A stretch of DNA of 64,000 nucleotides, from NCBI GenBank assembly GCA_002702065.1, contig NZXX01000002.1, positions 868,001 through 932,000 on the forward strand, written 5' to 3'. Origin of the DNA: Anaerolineaceae bacterium (GTDB lineage Bacteria; Chloroflexota; Anaerolineae; Aggregatilineales; Phototrophicaceae). A program made the translations under genes and the position numbers. This document shows, piece after piece, positions 51,334 through 59,341 of this stretch; the first letter of the stretch is position 1, and each line of letters starts with the position of its first letter. The notes beneath the pieces were generated by a model. That model was not told the origin of the DNA, did not search any database, and saw only the letters and a program-made list of their open reading frames with translations.

Positions 51334-52300
51334 TTACAGCCAGAAAGGTATGTGCCCCTCAAGATTCTTTGGTTTTATACCCCTCAAAGCCATGTAAGCA
51401 ATTTTGTCACTGTAATGAATGGTCACCGGCAATCTAGGCGGTCTCAGTGAGCCGTAGTGCAGCGAAGTCATCGCCAGAACAGATTGCAGTGCCTGCTCAA
51501 TTCCTAAAGACGATTCAGTGCGTATCCGCAATGGCTGGGGTGTGGCATTTTTGAATGGGGGCAGTGAAGATACCAGCAATGCTTCTGTGGCACTCATCAA
51601 TAATGCACTACCTGTGTCGGGCTGGATGGTTGCTTGTGGGGAACTCCTATACATCCTGGGTGTTCCCGATTTGATGATTTCAACCAGGTGAAACTGTGCG
51701 CCAATCTGTTTAGCCCATGATTGAAGCGCTTGCTTCTCGGTTCCCCGAAAATAGCCGTCGCGGTGAATGATTATCTGTTTACCGGAAAATTCATGTACCG
51801 GAAACAGAGCTTGCAGCACGCTGTTGGGGATAGTCTCTCCTTCAAGAGGCGTATCATGTATGACATAACCCAAGAATTCACCATTACTGAGATAAATGCG
51901 TGCTATCGCTGTTGCATTCACACTCCCAGCCAATCTTTTCTTTTTCTCGCGGGCAATATCTATGCCCACGATAACATCCGCAAAGTCCAGCGGATCAGCT
52001 AAGATGTACGGTATATTGCCGGTCTTGCCAAGAATACCCATGATGATGTTGCCGATGGCGTATTGATTGTTTAGCGTTGACTGCTCTACCGCCTGGCTCG
52101 GTAGACCTCGCCCAACGGTCAAAGATTTCAGATGAAAATAGGGCGTGTCATCTTCATCATCGGCTTCATTTTGATCGGGCAAAAAAGCCAACAGAATGTC
52201 AAATTCTTCTGTCTGAAGCCGCATTACTGCCCGATCAATTTCGGCCCGCGAGCGAGGCTGCGCCTGTACGCTCCCTACTATTTGTGGATTAAAGCCCCTC
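51334..52300 (-). pseudogene. Argonaute piece 3: MID end and PIWI domain
   Basis: This is the C-terminal part of a long prokaryotic Argonaute, open for 328 codons. The 5'-end-binding pocket of MID is present (YFHLKSLTVGRGLPSQAV, then LGKTGNIPYIL). The PIWI nuclease residues follow: D121 (VGIDIAR), an E finger at E160 or E162 (PLEGETI), D188 (IIHRDGYF) and D305 (IHYSDKIAYM), numbered from the first codon of this frame. All four members of the DEDX tetrad seem kept, so the enzyme was, or is, a guided nuclease. It is out of frame with piece 2 at about 52289-52300. Confidence 0.85.
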
Positions 52301-52815
52301 AACCTCGCCCATGAAACCATCTTTGGGAGTCCTTAAGGTATCCAAAATACCTATTCTGATCGGATTTCCGTCACGAAATCGATCCGCAACCTTATACAGG
52401 CCGTATTGCTTGAGCTGAGACAATAATGCCTTCTCGTTGTAGATGACAACCTTGCCGCCGCCAACCCGAATATTGGTTGAATAGGGAGTAGTCATAAATA
52501 GCTGGGGATCTCGTTCCGAATTATATCCCTTTCCAAGATACGGATCAGAAACAATCTCAACGATCTCGCGCACCATCTTGGCCCGGTAATCGGGATTGAG
52601 CCGCATCGCTTTTAATGCCTGCGAAGGATTGATCCCAAAGCGTCGCAAATCTTCCATTCGCGGGATGATATTCAACGCCCCGACCACATAATCGTAGGGT
52701 TGATTATGACCATTGGCTACGCTGACAATAGGTTCCTCATCGGGGGCATTGGTTAGCAGTTGTAGCATCTCTTCGCGTTGGGTCAGTGCCAGAAGTCGTG
52801 GTCCTTTCGGTGGCA
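52289..52815 (-). pseudogene. Argonaute piece 2: L2 and MID start
   Basis: The middle segment (about 170 codons) starts in frame with PPKGPRLLALTQREEML and ends at TPKDGFMGEVEGL-stop. It follows directly from piece 1 (QGIVGRL) by loss of one base and flows into piece 3 (NPQIVGSVQA) by loss of another. It has no stop of its own inside. In other long Argonautes this region links PAZ to MID. Confidence 0.72.
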
Positions 52816-53423
52816 AGACGTCCAACTATTCCCTGTACCTCGCCCTTAAAAGTAGAGGATTTGTCAGCGACTAACAGACCAACAAGTTCATCTTCCCCCA
52901 TTTCCAGAGCATATTCCCGGCAGTCTTGCTTGTGAACCATACGAGAGGAAATCGAAATGGATATGGCAGGCTGACCAGCTATCACCCAGGGGCGAGCGTC
53001 ATGCATACGGTCAACATACGCTTTGCCCAAGTCTTGTCGTCGCCGATCAAGTTCTTTCCGTAGTTGGGGGTATTTCTCCGCAAGTAACCCACGAACCACA
53101 AACTCCGCTATCCCTTGTGCGGAGATTCTCTTGTCTGGCTCAAGTGCGATACCACGGAGGCCGCGAAATATGTCTGGTTGTTCAGACCACAATCGCTGAA
53201 TAATAGGCGTTATCTTGGACTCTTCTTGTGGAGTGTCAGTAACAAGTCTTCTGTTCGCCCATGCCCAATGGCCCGCAAATACGGCCTGTAGGCGATATGC
53301 CAGTTTGCCCCCAATCGTGGATAAATCTCCCTGGGACAAATCAAGCGTGTAGCAATACAGATGAGGTAGGGCTTCTACCTTGATTGGAAAGATTTCGGTG
53401 AAGAGAAGCTGTTTTGCATTCAC
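52808..53423 (-). pseudogene. Argonaute piece 1: N-terminal and PAZ regions
   Basis: The N-terminal segment starts at GTG 53423 and is in frame for about 204 residues up to KGEVQGIVGRL. It has the beta-rich start LPHLYCYTLDLS and YRLQAVFAGHWAWANRRLVT typical of the Argonaute N domain, then a PAZ-like stretch (VIAGQPAISISISSRM). After 52815 the frame runs into foreign sequence (ATERTTTSGTDP) and stops at 52737. The intact gene would have coded for about 690 residues, a normal length for long-type pAgo. The upstream gap of 132 bases holds the repeated operator motif. Confidence 0.75.
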
Positions 53424-53470
53424 TTTACTACCCTCACTGCAATCGAGGTAAGGATAACTCCACTGACATA

Positions 53471-53534
53471 GTGTTGACTGGTCAAGTCAACACACTCTAT
53501 GCTATCGCACTTGTATATGATTAGTCAAGTCAAC
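53471..53534 (-). promoter_or_regulatory. Promoter/operator region of the Argonaute gene with repeated GTCAAGTCAAC motif
   Basis: The 11-base motif GTCAAGTCAAC occurs at 53481-53491 and 53524-53534, and again at the XRE promoter (54624-54634). Around the first copy is a perfect dyad, GTGTTGACT and AGTCAACAC with a 5-base spacer (53471-53493). On the minus strand the motif reads GTTGACTTGAC, so each copy supplies a TTGACT -35-like box. Possible -10 for the distal copy is TAGCAT at 18 bases. Likely operators of the XRE repressor. Confidence 0.6.
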
Positions 53535-53555
53535 TTTCCAACTAAAAAAATCGGC

Positions 53556-54203
53556 TTAGAAAATCGAGCGTTGGCCGGTAGCTTCTTGCTTGTTTCTGTA
53601 CAGCTTTTTCCCATCTCGATAGATAAGTCCCAGTTCTTCTAGTCGCTTTGCCATTGCCGTTGCCGACACTTTGAACTTCTCAGCAAGCGCGTAAATTCCG
53701 GGCCACCGCAGCAAGTTGAAGTGTTCGGCTTCTTTGATAACCAACCACCTGGGCATCAGCAAACAGGCCGCGAAATACTCGGCCTGGAACTCATGGGAAC
53801 CGTATTTTTCTGGATGTTCCTCTCGATGAAGAAATTGCTTTGGCTCATCCATTAACCCCAGCTTCAACTGCGCTCCAGCTTCCTGAAAATGGCCCAACTC
53901 ATAATGTCCAACCTCATGGGCTGTGCTGTATTCAGGACCGATTTGGTCAAAGTACTCAGAACGATTCAAGTTGAAGCAAATCTCCATTTCATTTGGATCG
54001 ATGAAAGCCAGCGTATCGTAGTCTGGCAAATCTTCCCATCGCAAGGTAAATCCCAGAAAGTCTTCTGCAATAAATTCCACCGGAACAGGCGGTTCCTCCA
54101 GTGGCCCCTCCCGTTCCTGATACCGTTTGAGAAGTGAGTTGGCAGTCGCTTCTATATCGGCTTTGGTCACGAAGGGCACGGTCGGTTTTACTCTCAGTTC
54201 CAT
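53556..54203 (-). CDS. ImmA/IrrE-family metallopeptidase
   Basis: Starting at ATG 54203 (AGGTG site), 215 residues. The zinc motif is HEVGH in STAHEVGHYELGHF (near 105-109), and EFQAEYFAACLLMP gives the third ligand and the usual ImmA ending. A winged-helix-like segment (YALAEKFKVSATAMAKRLEELGL) follows. Such peptidases cut or inactivate an adjacent XRE repressor to turn on phage, ICE or defence genes. Here the XRE gene lies immediately upstream and the Argonaute gene downstream. Confidence 0.92.
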   Translation of the reverse strand: MELRVKPTVPFVTKADIEATANSLLKRYQEREGPLEEPPVPVEFIAEDFLGFTLRWEDLPDYDTLAFIDPNEMEICFNLNRSEYFDQIGPEYSTAHEVGHYELGHFQEAGAQLKLGLMDEPKQFLHREEHPEKYGSHEFQAEYFAACLLMPRWLVIKEAEHFNLLRWPGIYALAEKFKVSATAMAKRLEELGLIYRDGKKLYRNKQEATGQRSIF

Positions 54204-54214
54204 GCTATCTACAC

Positions 54215-54562
54215 CTAACCATCGCTGCCATCGTCCAGGATTTCTTCGATCTGCTTCCATTGTTCGCCGGTCAAACGCTGCTTCTGCATTCGTCGCAAGA
54301 CTGCTCCGGCTTCGGGTATATCCTTTGCCACTTGCTGCAAACGTTTCACATCCAGTTTACCCGCCAAATCGAGCAAATCTTCTGCGTTAGCTCCCAAGAT
54401 TTGTGCGATACGCCGAATAAGCTCTTCGCTTGGCAATACATCCAACTTCCCATTCTCGATTTTGCTGATGTAGGTAAAATTTACTCCCAACCGCTCAGCA
54501 AGGTCTCGTTGTGTCATGCGGCGCTGCTTACGCAAATCTTTGATCGTGTCGCCAAAGTTCAC
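54215..54562 (-). CDS. XRE-family repressor
   Basis: The GTG at 54562 has a GGGAGAAA site and gives 115 residues; earlier ATG codons lie within the promoter leader. The helix-turn-helix is MTQRDLAERLGVNFTYISKI with ENGK after it (near 16-39). The C-terminal half is helical and ends LTGEQWKQIEEILDD. It is the likely partner of the ImmA-type peptidase encoded 11 bases downstream, and likely binds the GTCAAGTCAAC motif at its own and the Argonaute promoter. Confidence 0.9.
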   Translation of the reverse strand: MNFGDTIKDLRKQRRMTQRDLAERLGVNFTYISKIENGKLDVLPSEELIRRIAQILGANAEDLLDLAGKLDVKRLQQVAKDIPEAGAVLRRMQKQRLTGEQWKQIEEILDDGSDG

Positions 54563-54599
54563 GTTGTTTCTCCCTTTCTGAAGCCAAAGGTTTCTACTC

Positions 54600-54634
54600 A
54601 TTATAGAAAGTTGTACATGAACAGTCAAGTCAAC
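54600..54634 (-). promoter_or_regulatory. Sigma-70 promoter of the XRE-ImmA-Argonaute string with operator motif
   Basis: On the minus strand TTGACT (54628-54623) and TATAAT (54605-54600) are spaced by exactly 17 bases. The -35 lies within GTTGACTTGAC (54634-54624), the same 11-base motif seen twice before the Argonaute gene. Autoregulation by the XRE protein is inferred. Confidence 0.72.
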
Positions 54635-54986
54635 GAACCAGAATGGGTGCATTTCAGGTTTTTGGCTGTTTGCGGAACGTATTGTAATAAAATTTGTAAT
54701 TCCACCTGTTTTGCCTGTTTTTCAGATGAACTTGCAACTCTATTCGCGGCACAACTGGCTTTTGCCAATATTGTGAAATACACCCAACCAGAATTCAATG
54801 ATGATTGAAAACCGCTGTACGTCCAATTTCCACAGGACGGACATTGCTGGGGCTATACCAACACCCTGAGAGTTCTCGGTACTTCGTGCTGAGCATAGCC
54901 CAAGTATCACTACTCTTCATGCAGTACAAGCCCTGACGATATACACTTAAAGTTGCCACATGTTCATAACTATAAGGTTCATAACA
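54635..54986. other. Gene-free gap between the defence island and the replication module
   Basis: About 350 bases without a convincing gene. An open frame on the plus strand has no binding site and lies over the leftward XRE gene. No repeat or att-like sequence was recognised. Confidence 0.45.
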
Positions 54987-55181
54987 TTAACCACCGGTGA
55001 CCAAGCGGTTGATCTGGTAATTGACTGCCGATGTGGAAGCGATACCTGTTCCTATTCCGATCTCTTGAATAGATGGCGCGTACCCGTTCTGTTGACGATA
55101 CTCGTCCATGAAGTTGAGAATGCTGATTTGCCGCTCGGTGAGCGGTTGGCTCGGCAGTTCAAAATGAATGTGATACATCAT
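54987..55181 (-). CDS. LexA-like winged-helix DNA-binding protein, lacking the peptidase domain
   Basis: The 64 residues correspond to the LexA N-terminal domain: LTERQISILNFMDEYRQQNG, YAPSIQEIG and STSAVNYQINRL. It stops at LVTGG, where LexA would go on to its self-cleaving domain. A GAGGGAC site precedes the ATG. Either a natural short regulator, as on some plasmids and ICEs, or a truncated lexA. It is eight bases from the primase gene stop. Confidence 0.72.
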   Translation of the reverse strand: MMYHIHFELPSQPLTERQISILNFMDEYRQQNGYAPSIQEIGIGTGIASTSAVNYQINRLVTGG

Positions 55182-55189
55182 GTCCCTCG

Positions 55190-56185
55190 CTATTCCAGAT
55201 TCGCTTCAATCCAAGCCTGTACAGCGATTGCTCCGGCCAGCAGGTAAAAGTCATTCACATCTTTGCCGACCGGCACCTGCACCCGCCGGACTGCGCTGGA
55301 CAGCGCTTCAATTTCTGAAGCGGCCCCTTCCCCGGCGGTGTCATTATCCATACGTGCCAGGATACGGGGCGCAGCGATGAATTTCTTGAACCAGCGGGCG
55401 TTGATGCGCTTATTGGCCGAACTGCCGATGGAGACCGGGCAAATCAGCCCCAAACCGACCTGACCAGCAATCAGGGCATCGAACTCCCCTTCCGTTAGGA
55501 ATATGGGCATCCCAGGTTTGATGTCGTCGGCCAGATAGAGACAACCCTTGATATTGCCACCGCCGACCTGGTGGTAGCGCTGCTCGCCAGCAGCCCGTCG
55601 CACCTTGATTCCCCAGATGGCTCCATCCGCAAACCAGGGGATGGTGATGCCGCAGGGGACCTTCAACCCGTCGATAGTTTGCCATTCACGATAATCACCG
55701 GGAACATATCCCAGACCGGCCCGGATGATGGTATCCTCCGTCAAACCGCGCTCTTCTTCGAGGTAACGCCAGGCGCGTTTGCCCTCCCTACCCCAGAGGG
55801 TATCCATCGCCTGGTGAGCGACCTTTTGCGCGGCCTCCTGCCAACCGGCATCTGGGGGTTCTGACAACATCTGAGATTTTTGCTGTCGAGAGAGGCGAGG
55901 ATGTGCAAGCTGCGGTAGGTCGCCCGACGAGAGCTGTTCACAGGCTTCCTGGAAGGAGAGACTGTGGTATGCCTGAAGCCAGGCGATGGCATCGCCGCCG
56001 CGACCGCACTTACCGAAGCAGCGCCAGTGATCCTCATAGACAACCAGCGAGAAACCCTTCTCTTCGTTATGAAGCGAGCATTTGTACGTGCTGTACGTAT
56101 TGTTGCGATATTTTGGTCTGCCTAGATCACGCTCAACGAGAGTGCGGCAGTCGATTCGCTCTTTGATGCGTGTGACATCAATCAT
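55190..56185 (-). CDS. DNA primase-like protein: CHC2 zinc finger plus Toprim
   Basis: The 331 residues begin with a CHC2 zinc-binding domain (CSLHNEEKGFSLVV, then WRCFGKCGRGGDAIAWL: Cys, His, Cys, Cys), followed by a helical linker and a Toprim domain with LTEGEFDALIA and ARMDNDTAGEGAA. The layout is a short DnaG/phage-type primase without helicase or C-terminal parts. It makes RNA primers for replication of the element. It lies in a row with DUF3987, ParB and ParA genes, as on plasmids and integrative elements. Confidence 0.9.
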   Translation of the reverse strand: MIDVTRIKERIDCRTLVERDLGRPKYRNNTYSTYKCSLHNEEKGFSLVVYEDHWRCFGKCGRGGDAIAWLQAYHSLSFQEACEQLSSGDLPQLAHPRLSRQQKSQMLSEPPDAGWQEAAQKVAHQAMDTLWGREGKRAWRYLEEERGLTEDTIIRAGLGYVPGDYREWQTIDGLKVPCGITIPWFADGAIWGIKVRRAAGEQRYHQVGGGNIKGCLYLADDIKPGMPIFLTEGEFDALIAGQVGLGLICPVSIGSSANKRINARWFKKFIAAPRILARMDNDTAGEGAASEIEALSSAVRRVQVPVGKDVNDFYLLAGAIAVQAWIEANLE

Positions 56186-56280
56186 GATGTTTTCTTTCCT
56201 CGCAAACTTTTGGCAGTAACAATGCCAGATGTCACATGTCAGAAGTATTGACTTTCGGCAGAACCGCTGCCGAAAGTGGA

Positions 56281-57909
56281 TTAAGCTTCAGCCAGTCGAT
56301 AGACCTGCGCAGAGCGTCCCCCGGTTTTTCGCTCCAGGGCCTCAATCACGCCTGAATCCAGCAAGGCATCCACAGCCGCGTAAACATCCTTGCGGTTCTT
56401 GATGCCCGTTCCACGATGGATGTCCCGCTTGGAGGGTGGCCGCTCGGCAGAGGATCGCGCAATGAAATCCAGGATTTTCTGTTCGTTCTTTACATCCTGG
56501 CTGACGTTCAGTTCGGCCAGCAGGCGATGCGCGGATGCCCGATACTCCTCAGTGAGAATCTGAGCGCGCGCCCAATGCGCCAGCGAGATACGCGGCGATC
56601 CCTTTGCGCCATCCTCCACCCAATCCATCAGGGTGAGAATCAGTGAGAGTTTGATGGTCAACACCGGGAAGCGCCCGTAATTCCCGCGCAGCCGTTCGTC
56701 CAATCCCTGACGCGGATCGGTCAGTTCGTGCATCGCCTCGGAATAGGCATTGAAGTGCTTCATCACCTCGGGTTCGATGAGGGCATCGATGGTCGGCAAA
56801 TTGACTGGATCATCAGCACCGTAGAGGGCTTCCCATTCCGGCGGTGTGGGAAAAGCGTTGTGGATGCGCAGCAGCCGCGACTTCAGCCCTTCCATTATTT
56901 GTGCAAGTTCAGGGGTATGATCGCTGACGACGTACTTCACTTCCCTTTCAGTCGGTGTCAGCGGAATGATGCGGGCCATGAGACCGCTTTCCCACTCGGC
57001 ATCGGTCATGTAACGCGCCAGCATGGTCGGTGTGGTAGCTCCAATCAACGAGAGTGATGGGTTATAGACGATGAGCTTGCCATCACCGCGCAGCTCGCGC
57101 TCCATCCGATCTGCGCCATCGAACAACTGCATCAGGGCTTCAGCGTGCCCTTCCATGTACTTTTTCGGAATCAAAATTTTGCTGGCCTCATCAATGCTCA
57201 TCCCGCGCTGACCCGCAAACCGGGTTCCCTGCTCCTCCAGCCTCTTTTCGCTGGGGAGCAATTGATCGTAGTTGGCCGGTTTCTGACCGGCGAGCTTCGC
57301 CATCAGCATCTCCGGTGTGGTGGTCTCCGGCAGGAGTAAATGGGGGAGTGTGCTGCGAATCAGCTTGGTAATGGCCTTCAGGCCGGTACTCTTGTGATAG
57401 TAGGTGGTGGGCGCAACCCACAGGAGGTAGAGGTTGGGGTAGATGTCGTCGAAGCTCAATCGCAGCACACAGCGGCGGGCAATCGCCAGTCCGACTGCCC
57501 AGAGCGGCGCGGACTCCAGGAAGGTGTGGGGTGTCATCGGCGATTTCTGCTTCAGCCAGTTGGTGCAGTCATGATGGAAGCGTCCGACCGCATTCGCCGC
57601 TTCGATCAGCGAGGGATCGAGTTGAGCCGCCTCTGGCAGTGGTGGTACATAAAGCTCATCGCAGTCCTTCGGGTCATCCGGCGGTTGACTGGTGGGATCC
57701 ACGACCATGACCTGCTGCATGATCGGGTGGTGTCGGGTGACTATCTCCTGTAACATCTGCCAGTGGGCGGGATTGTGGAGCGGATCGAGGGTGTCCAGCA
57801 GCAGTTTCGCCACCGGGCTGAGTGTCAGGTCATCGGGTACATCCAATTTGGATAAGGCGCGCCGGAACGCATAGGCGTCGTTCGGGGTCAGTTGAAGTGT
57901 GGTGTTCAT
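56281..57909 (-). CDS. DUF3987-type replication protein
   Basis: The ATG at 57909 has a GGAGG site and gives 542 residues. It matches the DUF3987 group: FLESAPLWAVGLAIARR, then NLYLLWVAPTTYYHKSTGLK in the place of a modified Walker A (KST), GMSIDEASKIL as Walker B, and NPSLSLIGATTPTMLARYM. The C-terminal 90 residues hold a winged helix (KRDIHRGTGIKNRKDVYAAV). These proteins are found with primases in plasmids and phages and act like replication helicases or loaders; exact activity is not proven. Confidence 0.78.
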   Translation of the reverse strand: MNTTLQLTPNDAYAFRRALSKLDVPDDLTLSPVAKLLLDTLDPLHNPAHWQMLQEIVTRHHPIMQQVMVVDPTSQPPDDPKDCDELYVPPLPEAAQLDPSLIEAANAVGRFHHDCTNWLKQKSPMTPHTFLESAPLWAVGLAIARRCVLRLSFDDIYPNLYLLWVAPTTYYHKSTGLKAITKLIRSTLPHLLLPETTTPEMLMAKLAGQKPANYDQLLPSEKRLEEQGTRFAGQRGMSIDEASKILIPKKYMEGHAEALMQLFDGADRMERELRGDGKLIVYNPSLSLIGATTPTMLARYMTDAEWESGLMARIIPLTPTEREVKYVVSDHTPELAQIMEGLKSRLLRIHNAFPTPPEWEALYGADDPVNLPTIDALIEPEVMKHFNAYSEAMHELTDPRQGLDERLRGNYGRFPVLTIKLSLILTLMDWVEDGAKGSPRISLAHWARAQILTEEYRASAHRLLAELNVSQDVKNEQKILDFIARSSAERPPSKRDIHRGTGIKNRKDVYAAVDALLDSGVIEALERKTGGRSAQVYRLAEA

Positions 57910-57995
57910 GTTTGCCTCCAGGCAAAGTGAAACTAGAGTCAGGTGAAACACGTGACGGAAAAGGGTGCTGATTCAGTTGCAGAGAACTGGAGACT

Positions 57996-58033
57996 GTGAT
58001 AGAGTTTAGGTGTCCAGTCTAAACTTCTATCAC
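57996..58033. repeat. Long hairpin between parB and the replication gene
   Basis: A 14-base arm, GTGATAGAGTTTAG, pairs with CTAAACTTCTATCAC (one bulged T) around a 9-base loop. It sits in the gap between the leftward parB gene and the DUF3987 gene. It may be a centromere-like, replication or recombination structure; it has no T-run. Confidence 0.6.
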
Positions 58034-58043
58034 CTTCGCCCAG

Positions 58044-58072
58044 CCCACCTGCGCAAATCCCGGTGGGTTTTT
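58044..58072 (+). terminator. Terminator-like hairpin
   Basis: CCCACC and GGTGGG with a 12-base loop are followed by TTTTTC on the plus strand, ahead of ATTTTT. Both neighbouring genes run leftward, so it may stop antisense transcription or belong to a transcript through the hairpin at 57996-58033. Confidence 0.45.
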
Positions 58073-58141
58073 CATTTTTGGGGTGGAGAACGTGCGCATT
58101 TCATCATGTTGACTCCCAGATAGGTTCACGCGCGTGAACCT

Positions 58142-59341
58142 CTATTCGTCATTCAAATAACGCTCAGCCTCCGCCAGCACCTTTTGGAGAGCATGAATAC
58201 GCCCTAGTGCGATAGTGGGGTCGCCTTCCTGTCGCATCAAGGCGCGAGCGATATCCTGTGGGGAGGTTGAGCTAATAGCTTGGGTAACCTTCGCTACTTT
58301 GACAGCTTGCGCAGGGAGCTTTTCCAGAGGATCGGAAGATTTGGCAAGCAGACCATCACCCTCGCACAATTCCTTCACCTGCCTACTGGTCAGATTGAAG
58401 TCGACGATTTGACGAACGATTTCTGCATGGTAGTCCTGAGGAAGCGTTACAACGTGTCGTAATTTGTATTCTTCGATGTTATGGCGATCAGCCAGCTCCA
58501 ACGCTTCATCTGACAGCCTTAGCAGATTCTTGATATAACTTAGATAGCCTTTTTTCACTCCACCCATCGCACTCAATACTGCTTCTGTGTATTCGCGCTT
58601 GCCGCGCAGATCGAGATCGAGTGCCTGCCGGTAGAAATCATTCGACACAACCGCATCCGGGATTTCGTAGCCATGCACCGTCAACAGCAGCAGCGCCGCC
58701 TGCCGCGCCATCGCAATCGCTGACAGCCCACTGCGGGCGGTATTCTCCTTGGCCTGCCGGAAGACCGATGAGCGTTCGGCAGGAATGATAATGCATGGGA
58801 TCATGCCATCCCCGTCGTAACCGGGGATGAAGTCCCGCAGCAGCCAGGTCGCCCAGTAACGGCGTTCGCCGGTCTCGATCCGAAACTGCCGGGTTACGCC
58901 CTGCGAGACATCCACCACCGTCAGTGGATTGACCTGCCCATCATCGCGGATCGTCACCGCCAGATTGATCAGATCCCGCAGCAAGGTCTCTTCAGGCGAG
59001 AGTTTCACATCCTGGTCGTCATCACTGTCATCGTCGGGATTGGGCAGTAGTTCCAACACATTGTTAAAGGGTCGCCCACGCTGGCGAGCGGCGACCTGTA
59101 CAAGCTGAACGAGTTCTTTGAGTGCCTGCGTGGGTGTCAGGCGATTGCTGTGGAAAGCGAAATGCAATTGTTCAAGCAGCACACGACGCGGCTGCACCGG
59201 ATCAGGCCGCACCATCTCCAGCAAGATGCGCTCGACGCGCATGGTGTTGTCATGAAAGTGCTGCGGATCGCCCTCCAGCAAATCTTCCGTCACTGATGCC
59301 AGCAGTTCATCCATCCGGCGCGAGTCATTTTTCGGGGGCAC
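58142..59341 (-). CDS. parB: ParB-family partition protein
   Basis: The 399 residues have a ParB/Sulfiredoxin-like N domain: VRPDPVQPRRVL near 49-60, IRDDGQVNPLTVVD (box of the effector site) and IETGERRYWATWLL (GERR motif). A HTH region and a helical C-terminus follow. It lacks the Leu-rich tail of classical chromosomal ParB. The GTG start shares a base with the ParA stop (TAGTG), so ParA and ParB are translated together. This is a plasmid-type partition system. Confidence 0.88.
   Translation of the reverse strand: MPPKNDSRRMDELLASVTEDLLEGDPQHFHDNTMRVERILLEMVRPDPVQPRRVLLEQLHFAFHSNRLTPTQALKELVQLVQVAARQRGRPFNNVLELLPNPDDDSDDDQDVKLSPEETLLRDLINLAVTIRDDGQVNPLTVVDVSQGVTRQFRIETGERRYWATWLLRDFIPGYDGDGMIPCIIIPAERSSVFRQAKENTARSGLSAIAMARQAALLLLTVHGYEIPDAVVSNDFYRQALDLDLRGKREYTEAVLSAMGGVKKGYLSYIKNLLRLSDEALELADRHNIEEYKLRHVVTLPQDYHAEIVRQIVDFNLTSRQVKELCEGDGLLAKSSDPLEKLPAQAVKVAKVTQAISSTSPQDIARALMRQEGDPTIALGRIHALQKVLAEAERYLNDE

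Noticed and set aside
54134..54808. Long open frame of 224 codons on the plus strand
   Set aside because: It lies over the XRE and ImmA genes, has no binding site and an odd Cys/Phe/Leu composition; it is a shadow.
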